Source: Cyclobacterium sp. (GTDB lineage Bacteria > Bacteroidota > Bacteroidia > Cytophagales > Cyclobacteriaceae). Taken from it: a stretch of DNA of 34,417 nt. The translations under genes were made by a program, and so were the position numbers. The stretch covers positions 1-34,417 of the forward strand of contig NZ_JABURL010000010.1 in the NCBI RefSeq assembly GCF_014762705.1. Reading direction: 5' to 3'. Shown piece by piece: positions 7,160 to 18,141 of the stretch (its first letter is position 1; each line of letters starts with the position of its first letter). The notes beneath the pieces were generated by a model. That model saw nothing but the letters and a program-made list of their open reading frames with translations. It had not been told where the DNA came from and made no database searches.

Positions 7160-8953
7160 ATGTTGAAAAAATTAAATAAACAGGTTTTGATGTTCACCGC
7201 ATTTGGGATCCTCATAGGTTTCCTGATCGCCACCCTCATCGGCACATCAAAAAATCAACACATCAACACATCAACACATCAGCAAATCGAATCATCAGAC
7301 CATCAGCACAGCGAAACCTGGACCTGCTCCATGCACCCACAGGTAAGGCAATCCGAGCCGGGGCAGTGCCCCATTTGTGGCATGGACCTGATCCCTGCAG
7401 CATCCAAAGGTGCCGGTTCATCCAGTGATCCGATGGTTTTCGAAATGAGCAACAATGGTGTGGCCATGGCCAATATCGCCACTTCCAGAGTAAAAGAAGG
7501 GTTTTCCACAGGTGAATTACTGCTCAGCGGAAAAGTGAAGCCCGATGAAGGCAATATCTCCTCCATCACGGCCAAATTCCCGGGAAGAATAGAAAAATTA
7601 TTCATCAATTTTACCGGGCAGGCGATCAGTCGGGGAGAAAAACTCGCCACTGTTTATTCCCCTGAACTGGTCAATGCCCAGCGGGAACTCCAGGAAGCTG
7701 CTGCCAGTAAAGCTGATTTTCCGGAAATATATGCTGCTGCCAAAGAAAAATTAAGGCTGTGGAAATTAACAGCTGATCAGATCAGGGCCATAGAAAAGCA
7801 GGAAGATCTGCTGGAGCATTTTGATGTGCTGGCCGAAAAGTCCGGCATTGTCAGCCAAAGGAATGTTGCTGTGGGCGACTATATAGGTACAGGCTCCGTA
7901 CTCTTTGAAGTCGTGGACCTGAGCAGTGTCTGGATCATGCTGGATGCCTACGAAACGGATTTATCTGCTATTCGCAAAGGGAATGCCCTCTCCTTCACCG
8001 TTGCAGGGATTCCCGGCGAGGTATTTGAGGCAAAAGTAGCATACATAGACCCTATCCTCGATCCCGAAACCAGGACCGTAAAAATCCGGGCAGTAGCCAA
8101 TAATGCAAAGGGCCTACTCAGGCCGGAAATGTTTGTCAATGCCAAAATTACAACAAGCGGACAAGTGGATCAGGCCAGTGTCAGTATCCCAAGGACCGCC
8201 CTGCTCTGGTCGGGAAGGCGGTCGGTAGTATATGTCAAGGTTCCAAATGCGGAATACCCTGCCTATGAAATGCGGGAAGTAACCGTTGGTTCCCGTGTAG
8301 GAGACGTGTACCCGGTGATGGAAGGGCTTAAGGAAGGCGAAGAAATTGTAACCAACGGGGTATTTGCCATAGATGCAGCTGCGCAGCTCGCCGGAAATTA
8401 CAGCATGATGTCACGTCCTGAATCCAAAACCATGGAGGTTTCCCAAGACTTCCGAAAGCAATTGACAGCATTGGCAGAGGCCTATTTTGACCTTAAAAAT
8501 GAATTGGTTGCTGATGATGCCCAAGGGGCACGGGAGGCCGGAAAACAGGTAAAAGCTGCATTGAATAAGGTGGACATGTCCCTGGTGGAAGGTGAGGCAC
8601 ACGACCAATGGATGCAATTGAAAAATGAATCAGAAGAAGCTCTTCAGGGCTTGCAGGAAGCGGAAAACATTGAAGCGGTCAGAAAGCAATTCATGTGGCT
8701 ATCGGAAAGCATGCTGGAAATCACGGAAACCTTTGGCCTTGAAAAGGACAAAGTCTACCGGCAGTATTGCCCCATGGCCTTTGGTGATGAAGGCGCTTAT
8801 TGGTTGAGTGAAAAGGAGGAAATATTCAATCCCTATTTTGGAGAAAGCATGCTCCGCTGTGGAGAAGTAAGGGAGACCTATAAAAAAGGTGAGGCGGTAA
8901 TGCAAAATAAAAGCGGTTCCGGATCCGGGGATATGGCACGGCATAATCACTAA
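7160..8953 (+). CDS. cusB: CusB-like periplasmic adaptor with N-terminal heavy-metal-binding domain and C-terminal DUF3347-like domain
   Basis: The 597-residue adaptor would bridge the RND pump and the outer channel. After an N-terminal hydrophobic anchor (about 9-28) comes a His-rich linker, then a heavy-metal-binding module (about 54-80) with CSMHP and CPICGMDL. Residues about 95-420 form the HlyD/MFP core, including the segment PGRIEKLFINFTGQ and the barrel regions. From about 425 onward a helical part matches the DUF3347 type seen on Bacteroidota adaptors and ends in a Cys-containing tail (CPM at 537-539, C567). Two separate metal-binding candidates in one adaptor suggest metal handover to the pump (inference). 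The linker (about residues 29-50) is encoded by a simple-sequence tract. Confidence 0.92.
   Translation: MLKKLNKQVLMFTAFGILIGFLIATLIGTSKNQHINTSTHQQIESSDHQHSETWTCSMHPQVRQSEPGQCPICGMDLIPAASKGAGSSSDPMVFEMSNNGVAMANIATSRVKEGFSTGELLLSGKVKPDEGNISSITAKFPGRIEKLFINFTGQAISRGEKLATVYSPELVNAQRELQEAAASKADFPEIYAAAKEKLRLWKLTADQIRAIEKQEDLLEHFDVLAEKSGIVSQRNVAVGDYIGTGSVLFEVVDLSSVWIMLDAYETDLSAIRKGNALSFTVAGIPGEVFEAKVAYIDPILDPETRTVKIRAVANNAKGLLRPEMFVNAKITTSGQVDQASVSIPRTALLWSGRRSVVYVKVPNAEYPAYEMREVTVGSRVGDVYPVMEGLKEGEEIVTNGVFAIDAAAQLAGNYSMMSRPESKTMEVSQDFRKQLTALAEAYFDLKNELVADDAQGAREAGKQVKAALNKVDMSLVEGEAHDQWMQLKNESEEALQGLQEAENIEAVRKQFMWLSESMLEITETFGLEKDKVYRQYCPMAFGDEGAYWLSEKEEIFNPYFGESMLRCGEVRETYKKGEAVMQNKSGSGSGDMARHNH
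7243..7310 (-). repeat. Translated CACATCAA simple-sequence tract in the CusB-like gene
   Basis: Units of the type CACATCAA and CATCAG run through this stretch and read on the minus strand as GATGTG-like units, as at 6676-6716. In frame they encode a Thr/His/Gln/Ser-rich linker between membrane anchor and metal-binding module, with four His between residues 34 and 50. Confidence 0.75.
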
Positions 8954-9004
8954 AAGCGCCCAGCGGTTTCCCAATTTTAATACGTATAAAAACCCAGAGA
9001 AATC

Positions 9005-11053
<2,049 letters not shown>

Positions 11054-11065
11054 AACTCCCAAAAA

Positions 11066-11506
11066 ATGAACTGGAAACAAAAATTACTGACTCCCACCTA
11101 TGAAAAATCGACCTCTCTTATCCGCTTGATGGTAGGTGTGGTATTCCTTTCGGAAGGCATCCAAAAATTCCTTTTTCCGGCAATCCGGGGGGCAGGGAGG
11201 TTCGCAAAAATCGGACTTCCCGAACCGGAATTTTTGGGCTATTTTGTGGGTGGAATTGAAGTATTTTGCGGGCTTTTGATCCTTCTGGGCCTGCTAACCC
11301 GATTGGCAGCTATCCCCACATTGATCATCATGCTCGTCGCCATTTCAACCACGAAAACCCAGGTTTTAGCGGATGAGGGCTTTTGGGCCATGATGCATGC
11401 CAGCCGTACGGATTGGGCCATGTTGCTGGGCAGCATTTTTCTGATTATCAAAGGGAGTGGTAAATGGGCTGTGGACCATTTACTGTTTCCCAAAAAACAG
11501 TATTGA
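11066..11506 (+). CDS. DoxX-family membrane protein
   Basis: The 146-residue protein has about four hydrophobic helices and the DoxX-type start RLMVGVVFLSEGIQKFLFP, followed by GGIEVFCGLLILLGLLTRLA. It starts 12 nt after the ATPase stop, so it is almost surely co-transcribed. DoxX-family proteins are small membrane proteins linked in some bacteria to thiosulfate-quinone or redox functions; the role here is not known. A contribution to envelope redox balance during metal stress is only inference. No clear terminator was seen in the 66 nt before the convergent gene. Confidence 0.86.
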   Translation: MNWKQKLLTPTYEKSTSLIRLMVGVVFLSEGIQKFLFPAIRGAGRFAKIGLPEPEFLGYFVGGIEVFCGLLILLGLLTRLAAIPTLIIMLVAISTTKTQVLADEGFWAMMHASRTDWAMLLGSIFLIIKGSGKWAVDHLLFPKKQY

Positions 11507-11572
11507 ATAATCAACGGTTAATGGAAAGGTTCAAAATTTCTGCTGAATATGGACTTGTTGGGTTCCTGGTTC

Positions 11573-12646
11573 TCATTCAACGGCAGGTGCCAGTTGCTGC
11601 CGGACCATTTCCTCTTCCAGCATCCTCTGGTCGAGTTCCCTGGCGTAGGTTCGCCCTCCTTTAAATCCATAAAGGGTATAGGCTTTTCCTGCCCAATCTT
11701 TGGCACTGAGCAGATCTCCCAGGACCTCATGGCCCAAAGCCACATTGTAACACAGTTTCCCGGAAGTTTTGGCATCGGATGGCAGGGACAATCCTTCCTC
11801 CCAGGCTTGGATGGCATTTTCCCATTCATTGACTTCAGCATATCGCGCGCCTAGACTCAGGGCTGGGTTTTTCTTGGATTTGGCATAGAAGGAACGGTTG
11901 ATGTTCAAATACATCGGTGCCACCCTTCTTGCATAGGCCGCTCCAGCCAGCTGGCCCACGTACCTTGTGGCTTGTACTTTATCAATCAACAAAGCCAGGG
12001 CCTGGGTTTTGGTCTCTGCTTCAGCCGACCAGAGGTTGGTCTTTCCAAAGTCACCCTGATCCACGATATTTCTGTTCTGGGGATCATAGAGCCTGAACCC
12101 AACCTGTACAGAAGCTACTCCTTCAGCCTGTATGCCGGGCACTTCTATTGTTTTGGCATCATTGCCACTTCCCACTTCCTTTTTGATAGTCACCTTTTTT
12201 TCGGTCACCACAAAATCCGAACTGAATTTTTCCAAAGTCAAAACCCCATCTGCCTCATAGTTTCGGCAAAGGGATTCTATTTGCTCCCAACTCAGGGGCT
12301 GCGGGAAGGTCTGTGCAAAAAGTCCGCCCTTCAAACGCTCCCTGGCCCGGATCACCTCATACCTGGGAGAGGTATTGAGTTCCTGCTGTATGGTGGCCAA
12401 GGTAGCATCTATGCCGTTCTTTACCTCAAAAGGCGCTTCCCCGGTCAAAATCCCCTCAATAATGGCTACTCCCTGGCTTTCCGGTTGTGTTCTGTCCACA
12501 ATCAGGAGCCGTTGCACATGATTGGGCACATTGATCTCGGCAGGTACCAATCGGGTGAGGGATACATTTTTTGTACAGGAAAAAAATATACTGAAAAATC
12601 CTGATAATATGATAACAATCAATAACTTACGTACAGACATATACAA
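11573..12646 (-). CDS. Predicted lipoprotein, DUF6340-like
   Basis: The 357-residue protein begins with a lipoprotein signal whose lipobox ends at Cys24 (IFFSC). An early part (RLLIVDRTQPESQ and ADGVLTLEKF) resembles the nucleotide-free alpha/beta fold seen in outer-membrane assembly lipoproteins. The C-terminal third, around WENAIQAWEEGL and CYNVALGHEVLGDLLSA, looks like tetratricopeptide helices. The assignment to DUF6340 is from memory of the family pattern and should be confirmed by profile search. Function is unknown. The gene faces the efflux operon tail-to-tail and lies 134 nt downstream of the SusD gene on the same strand, separated by a strong terminator. ATG codons for Met1 and Met3 are both possible starts. 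Confidence 0.65.
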   Translation of the reverse strand: MYMSVRKLLIVIILSGFFSIFFSCTKNVSLTRLVPAEINVPNHVQRLLIVDRTQPESQGVAIIEGILTGEAPFEVKNGIDATLATIQQELNTSPRYEVIRARERLKGGLFAQTFPQPLSWEQIESLCRNYEADGVLTLEKFSSDFVVTEKKVTIKKEVGSGNDAKTIEVPGIQAEGVASVQVGFRLYDPQNRNIVDQGDFGKTNLWSAEAETKTQALALLIDKVQATRYVGQLAGAAYARRVAPMYLNINRSFYAKSKKNPALSLGARYAEVNEWENAIQAWEEGLSLPSDAKTSGKLCYNVALGHEVLGDLLSAKDWAGKAYTLYGFKGGRTYARELDQRMLEEEMVRQQLAPAVE

Positions 12647-12728
12647 GCGAAATAAAAACCGCTACAATTTAGCGAAATGTTTTCAAATCAAAATCACTGC
12701 TCCCTTAAAAGTCAAACAGCCTCTGAAG

Positions 12729-12763
12729 AAAAATGCCAGATACCCTGGATGGCATCTGGCATT
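12729..12763 (-). terminator. Terminator of the SusC-SusD operon
   Basis: The 10-bp stem AATGCCAGAT (12732-12741) / ATCTGGCATT (12754-12763) has a 12-nt loop. On the minus strand it is followed by a T-run (A-run 12729-12733 on plus). It lies 18 nt past the SusD stop. Confidence 0.85.
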
Positions 12764-12780
12764 CTATATCAGTATTTGCT

Positions 12781-14439
12781 TTACCAGGGCTTCCCTGTCC
12801 CCTGTATGACCCAGGGTTTGGACCAGGCACTATTTTCTCCGTCTACCTCGGAAAAATTGGTGGTTTCCAACCTGCCCATGGCCGCTTCTGTTTCTTCGGG
12901 GTTCAGATTTCTCTCGTCGATCATGTAGTAAAAACGTACGGGAAGCGCCGCCCGAATGGCAAATGGTCCCGGCTGAAGCTGGGGAAAACCGGTCCTTCTG
13001 TAGTCAAACCAGGATTCAGCTGCCGCCGTCCAGGAAGCGATCCATTTTTGTTCCATCAGTTGTTCCAGGCTACCCTCAAATTGGACTTCTTCTTCCAGCA
13101 AATAAGCTGCAGCCTGATCTGACAGGCTCCAGGTGGCAAAAGAAGCCATGATCGCAGCCTGATAGTAATTTTCAGCAGTATTGCCCACGGACCAACCTTT
13201 CAATGCCGCTTCCGCCAGTATAAAGTTTACTTCCGATGCGGATATCAACCTGGCCCTTAACAAAGGACCATTGGGTTCCCGGTAAATATCATTCAGCCAG
13301 GAAACATGCGGGTTGAATGCGGCCTGGTTGGCATCAGGGCTCAGGTTATATACTTGTGGCCCCGGTATGGCTGGTGGAATGCCCACATAATCGGGATTCT
13401 GGCTGATATCCTCCAGGTCCACATTTCGTTCTTCCAATACATCGGGGGAGAGCAATCTTTGGTTGTTTTCTATTCTATCAGTACCCGGGGGTAAATTTTC
13501 GTCCACCACAAGAGGAATTTGTACCCTGTTGGCCCAGACTCCCAACCTGGGGTCATTTTTGGAACGCATGGCTTCTACCAGGGTTTGACACATCTTTATG
13601 CGGCGGTAGTTGCTTTCATTGGCATCAAACCTGGTGTTGTCCGGCCAGCTGGTACTACTTGAGTTATCGGCAAAAGGCATGGTGGCGTCGTCTCCCGGAT
13701 CTGTGATGATGGGGTATTGTTCCGGATTACTCAAAATGGTTTCAATGCCCTCCTTTGCAAAATCAGGAAGCTTTTCCGACACACGCATATAATACCTCAA
13801 TTTTAAGGAATTGGCCATTTTCCTCCATTTGGAGGGATCACCATTGAAGTAAACATCGGCTCCCTCTATCGTACTGTTGTATTCTGCCAGTGGTTTTGAA
13901 AGCAACTGATTGGCCGCTTCCAAATCCTGGATGACCCCTCTGTATATACTTTCCTGGGTATCAAAAGAAGGAAAAGTGGCTTCCGGCGTACCCTCAGCTC
14001 CCCTTAAAGCCTGGGTGTAGGGAGCATCCCCCCACAAATCAGTGATCAGCCCAAACATCATGGACTTCATGACCAGGGTAACCCCCTGCTGCAGTTCCTG
14101 ATCCAGTTCCACTGCCCGCTCATAAACAAACTGGTTGTTTCTCAGGATACCATAGTAACCTGCCCAACTGTTGTTTCTGTTCCATTCATACAAGTTGTGT
14201 CCACCGGCCCAGCCATCCTTCTGGGTATGCTGCATGACCCCTGCGATGTCTCCATAACCCAAGTTGACCACGGTTTTACCTGCCTCTGTCAATACCGTGG
14301 AAAGCACCAGGTTTGGATTGGCTGTTTCCGGATTGGCCCCATTGGGATTCACATTCATGTCTATCAGGTCCTCCTGACAGGAGAAAACACTAAATGCCAT
14401 TGTACTGATCAGGGCTATGATTTTTATATTTCTTTTCAT
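12781..14439 (-). CDS. SusD/RagB-family outer-membrane nutrient-binding lipoprotein
   Basis: The 552-residue lipoprotein has its lipid-attachment Cys at position 21 (VFSC-QED). It shows the typical helical TPR-like architecture, with LWGDAPYTQAL in the middle and a WSVGNTAENYYQAAIMAS helix late. It looks like the SusD-like_2 branch of the family. Such proteins sit on the cell surface as the lid of a SusC transporter and capture the ligand. It follows the SusC gene by 31 nt and is co-transcribed. No glycoside hydrolase, protease or sulfatase lies nearby, so the ligand (glycan, peptide or other) cannot be inferred. Confidence 0.93.
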   Translation of the reverse strand: MKRNIKIIALISTMAFSVFSCQEDLIDMNVNPNGANPETANPNLVLSTVLTEAGKTVVNLGYGDIAGVMQHTQKDGWAGGHNLYEWNRNNSWAGYYGILRNNQFVYERAVELDQELQQGVTLVMKSMMFGLITDLWGDAPYTQALRGAEGTPEATFPSFDTQESIYRGVIQDLEAANQLLSKPLAEYNSTIEGADVYFNGDPSKWRKMANSLKLRYYMRVSEKLPDFAKEGIETILSNPEQYPIITDPGDDATMPFADNSSSTSWPDNTRFDANESNYRRIKMCQTLVEAMRSKNDPRLGVWANRVQIPLVVDENLPPGTDRIENNQRLLSPDVLEERNVDLEDISQNPDYVGIPPAIPGPQVYNLSPDANQAAFNPHVSWLNDIYREPNGPLLRARLISASEVNFILAEAALKGWSVGNTAENYYQAAIMASFATWSLSDQAAAYLLEEEVQFEGSLEQLMEQKWIASWTAAAESWFDYRRTGFPQLQPGPFAIRAALPVRFYYMIDERNLNPEETEAAMGRLETTNFSEVDGENSAWSKPWVIQGTGKPW

Positions 14440-14470
14440 TTCAAGTCTGTTTTAAGTAATACAAGATCTC

Positions 14471-17400
14471 CTAAAAAGTGGCATTCACCTTGAAACCAAT
14501 GGGCATCACCCAGGGCATCACATTCCACCTTTCTATCCCCTGTTTGAATTGGCTTCCCGCCTGCACGCCTCCCTGAGGTTGAAAAGCCATTTCCGGGTCT
14601 ACATTGATCTTGGCGGCTGTCCATAAAATGATATTTCTGCTGTAAACAGAGAAATTGAGGTTTTGCATCTTCAGCCTATTGGCCAGCCTGATGGGTACAT
14701 CATATCCGAATGATACCTCCCGGAGTTTCACAAAAGAAGCATCGTACAAGAAGGCCCTGGCAAAACTCCAGGCGGTACTTCCGGCATAAGGCAGGGTAAT
14801 GGTCCCTCCGGGTTGCCCGATATTTTCTCCCAGATTTTCTGCAAACTCCGTGGGATTGCCATCAGCATCAAAAGCCGTGGCATATACTCCCGGAATAAAC
14901 ACCCCGCCATGGGGTAGGGTAAAAGGGCCGAAAGTAAAGGGGTAACCATTGTATTCCGGTGTTGGGCCTCCTACCAATGGAAAGTTATTTCCATTGATCA
15001 GAATCATGGATTCTTTATTGGCCAGCAGGAAATCCCGAAGTTCCTGACCTTCCATTTCCCCCGGGTTGATCAATTTGTCCAGAAAGATCTGCGATCTGCC
15101 ATGTTCCTCCCCAAAGCGGTAAGTTTGGGAAACAAAGTCTCCTCCATTTCTCCAGTCGAAGGTCAGGTTCAGGTGAAAATTCCGGTAGGACAAGGAGGTT
15201 TGCATGCCCATGATAAATTTGGGATTGAAATTACCAATTTTATTTCTGCTGTTTACTGCATCCACATCCTGCCATTTTCCGGTTTGATTCAATATGGGAA
15301 ATCCAAAATAAGGAGACTCCGGATCTTCCACCGTGACCACCTGTGCATCGTAAATATCACCAATTTCTTCTCCCACATAGGTCCAGGCACCTCCCCTGGC
15401 ATCTGTCCAGAGCGTATAGTAGGGCAGGTCATCTGCCAACTCCAGAATCCTGGTCCTGTTTCTGGTCAGGTTGAAGCTGCTGGTAAGGTTCCAGTTTTGG
15501 CTTTTTACCAGGTCAGCTCCAAGCGTAAGCTCGATCCCTTTGCTTTGCAATAGCCCCGCATTGATATTTTTGGAAGTGTAGCCGGTTGAAGGGGGAAGTC
15601 CGGTGCTGAAAATCTGGTTTCTGTTTTCCATTATATAATACGTCCCGCTAAAACGTACCCGGTTATCCAACAAATTCAGGTCCAACCCTGCCTCATAGGA
15701 GGTCGCAATCTCTGGTTTCAGGGAAGGGTTAAGCAAGGTACCAGGCAGGGAAAGCCTGGGTAAATTGCCCCAATTGCCTGCATTGGAAAGTGCTGCGATC
15801 AGCTGGTAGGGATTGGCATCGTTTCCCACGGAAGCATATCCGCCCCTCAACTTTACCATGCTGAATTGACTGGGCATAACAATCATGTTATTGAGCAAAA
15901 GACTCAAAGAAGCAGAGGGATAAAAATAAGGTTCGGCGTCTGGCAGGGTACTGGACCAATCCGCCCTTCCCGTCAGGTCCAGGTAAACCATGTCATCGTA
16001 ACCCAGATTTACCAGGCTATAAAGACTGTTGATTCCTCTTTCGAAGCGGGAATTGTTGTACTGAATGTTGTCGGGTGATATATTCTGGATGGTGAAAACG
16101 CCCGGGGTGATCAAGCCGCCGCCAGGAGTGGATCCTGCAAATAGGCTGCTTCCATTCTGGTACCGCATGTTTCCACCACCGGAGAGAGTTATCCCAAAAT
16201 CGTTAACATCTTTGCTGTATGTCAGCAGGAAATCAGCATTGGTCTCCATGCCATGCAATTCCGTTATTCCGTAGGCACCCTGCGGTTCCTCACTGTAGCT
16301 TCTTGCAATCTTACTTTCTCTGGTCTCATTATACAGGTCCAGGGCATACCGGGCAAAGAAACTTACAGATGGGGAAATTTGCCAATCTGCCTTGATATTT
16401 CCAAAAACCCTGTCCCTGGTAAAGCTATTATTTACTTCATTGGCGAGAAAATAAGGATTATTGGTCACACGGGTAGGTTGGTCTGCATCTACCGTTTTCT
16501 GCTCCAACCCTTCCTGTCCAGGCAGCCAATAATCTTTCAAGTCAAGAATATTGACATGTGGAGAGGTTTCATAGGCCCATTGCAAGGGGTTTGTTCCCCG
16601 TTCTCCAGCCGGCCGGTTGTCCGAATTGTTCCTGCTCACATCAATATTCGTGCTGACCGAAAATTGATCACTGACTTTCATGGTCGAGTTGATATTGAGG
16701 GTGTTTCTGAAAAGATCTGAATTGGGGATGATTCCCCTGTTCTGCATGTTGGAGTAGGAGATCCTGTAATTCATGGAATTGTTGCTGTTGGAAATGGAAA
16801 AACCATTGGATGTGGTAATCCCCGTCTGCATAAAATTCCGGACATTATTGGGATAGGAAACCAGGGGAATTGGAATCCTGTTTCCATTTTCATCCACAGG
16901 ACTGTTCCACTGTACTGCTTCATATCCCTTATCCAGTTCAGCTCCAAAGGCAGCATTTACATTTTCCTGGACCAATTGGCCAAAGGGGTTGGATAGTGGG
17001 GTACCGCTGATGTCCGGCGGTATGGCTGAAAATTGACCCGAGCCAAACTTGCTGTGCCATTTCAGGTATTTGAAAGGTACATCGAATACGGTATTCGAAG
17101 TGACATTCACGGTAAGCCGGTCCGCCTGACCACTTTTGGTGGTGATCAAAACCACGCCATTACCAGCCCTGGATCCATATAATGCGGCTGCACTGGGCCC
17201 TTTCAGGATGGTAACATTGGCGATATCATCAGGATTCAAGCCCGATATGGCATTTCCGTAATCTACCCTGTTTTCTGATCCAACCGAGGATACATTGTTA
17301 AGGGTATTGGCAATGGGTACTCCATCCACTACAAACAGCGGTTGGTTGTCCGAACTCAGGGAAGTAGCACCCCTGATTACCATGCTTACGGAGGAGCCTG

Positions 17401-17902
17401 TACCACCGGTATTACTGATTGTGGCTCCTGCCACCTTTCCCGACATGGCGTTTAGAAAACTTTCCTGTGCCACCCGGGTCATTTCCTCACCTCCTACCCT
17501 TTCTATGGAATACCCCAAAGAAATTTCTTCTCGTTTAATTCCCAGGGCAGTGACCACCACCTCGCCCAAATCAGAAGCATCGGGGCTCATTTCCAGGTCA
17601 ATTACAGATCTGTTGCCCACCTCTTCCGATACCGCCCGGAAGCCTATATAGGAGAATACCAAAACGGTATTGTCTCCGGGTACCTGAATGGTATATTCTC
17701 CATTGATATCGGTGGCTGTACCGGTCTGGCTTCCCTGAATCAAAACATTTACCCCAGGGATACCCAGACCATCTTCAGAGGAGGTAACCTTTCCGGTAAC
17801 CTGTCTACTTTGTGCCGGGGCTTTCATGTTCCCGGTAATGACAATGAGCAAAAGCAAAACAAACACCTGCCTTAATCCAATAGTTGTAAAATATTGCTTC
17901 AT
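14471..17902 (-). CDS. SusC/RagA-family TonB-linked outer-membrane transporter
   Basis: The 1143-residue protein begins with a signal peptide (about 1-30), then a carboxypeptidase-regulatory-like beta domain (about 34-108) containing GIPGVNVLIQGSQTGTATDI, then the TonB plug (from about 115) with LFVVDGVPI and LKGPSAAALYGSRAGNGVV. The rest is the 22-strand-type barrel, ending in a terminal Phe (KVNATF) as expected for barrel assembly. It imports a ligand delivered by the partner SusD, powered by TonB. No adjacent ECF sigma/anti-sigma pair is visible. No clean -7 box was found in the 239 nt upstream; the nearest candidate on the minus strand, TATGTTTT, lacks the final G. Confidence 0.95.
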   Translation of the reverse strand: MKQYFTTIGLRQVFVLLLLIVITGNMKAPAQSRQVTGKVTSSEDGLGIPGVNVLIQGSQTGTATDINGEYTIQVPGDNTVLVFSYIGFRAVSEEVGNRSVIDLEMSPDASDLGEVVVTALGIKREEISLGYSIERVGGEEMTRVAQESFLNAMSGKVAGATISNTGGTGSSVSMVIRGATSLSSDNQPLFVVDGVPIANTLNNVSSVGSENRVDYGNAISGLNPDDIANVTILKGPSAAALYGSRAGNGVVLITTKSGQADRLTVNVTSNTVFDVPFKYLKWHSKFGSGQFSAIPPDISGTPLSNPFGQLVQENVNAAFGAELDKGYEAVQWNSPVDENGNRIPIPLVSYPNNVRNFMQTGITTSNGFSISNSNNSMNYRISYSNMQNRGIIPNSDLFRNTLNINSTMKVSDQFSVSTNIDVSRNNSDNRPAGERGTNPLQWAYETSPHVNILDLKDYWLPGQEGLEQKTVDADQPTRVTNNPYFLANEVNNSFTRDRVFGNIKADWQISPSVSFFARYALDLYNETRESKIARSYSEEPQGAYGITELHGMETNADFLLTYSKDVNDFGITLSGGGNMRYQNGSSLFAGSTPGGGLITPGVFTIQNISPDNIQYNNSRFERGINSLYSLVNLGYDDMVYLDLTGRADWSSTLPDAEPYFYPSASLSLLLNNMIVMPSQFSMVKLRGGYASVGNDANPYQLIAALSNAGNWGNLPRLSLPGTLLNPSLKPEIATSYEAGLDLNLLDNRVRFSGTYYIMENRNQIFSTGLPPSTGYTSKNINAGLLQSKGIELTLGADLVKSQNWNLTSSFNLTRNRTRILELADDLPYYTLWTDARGGAWTYVGEEIGDIYDAQVVTVEDPESPYFGFPILNQTGKWQDVDAVNSRNKIGNFNPKFIMGMQTSLSYRNFHLNLTFDWRNGGDFVSQTYRFGEEHGRSQIFLDKLINPGEMEGQELRDFLLANKESMILINGNNFPLVGGPTPEYNGYPFTFGPFTLPHGGVFIPGVYATAFDADGNPTEFAENLGENIGQPGGTITLPYAGSTAWSFARAFLYDASFVKLREVSFGYDVPIRLANRLKMQNLNFSVYSRNIILWTAAKINVDPEMAFQPQGGVQAGSQFKQGIERWNVMPWVMPIGFKVNATF

Positions 17903-18141
17903 AAGTTTGCCTTTATAGTTTTAAACCTAAATTACTTGTAATACTGTAAGTATCAAAAACATACCATTATACACCTACTTTTTTATTGCAAGTTGAACAA
18001 AAACTCAAAAATTATTATAGGAACAAGCATTATGAAAATATGTCCGTACTGTTAAAAAAAAATAACAGTGAGCTTCTTTGGTATTTTAAGTTTAAAAAAC
18101 ACATCCATTAAACTGTCCAAAAGATAAATTCTCAACGAAAA

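Noticed and set aside
11972-12604. Plus-strand frame of 210 codons opposite the DUF6340-like gene
   Set aside because: The minus-strand product has a lipobox and normal composition; the plus frame lacks any recognisable domain.
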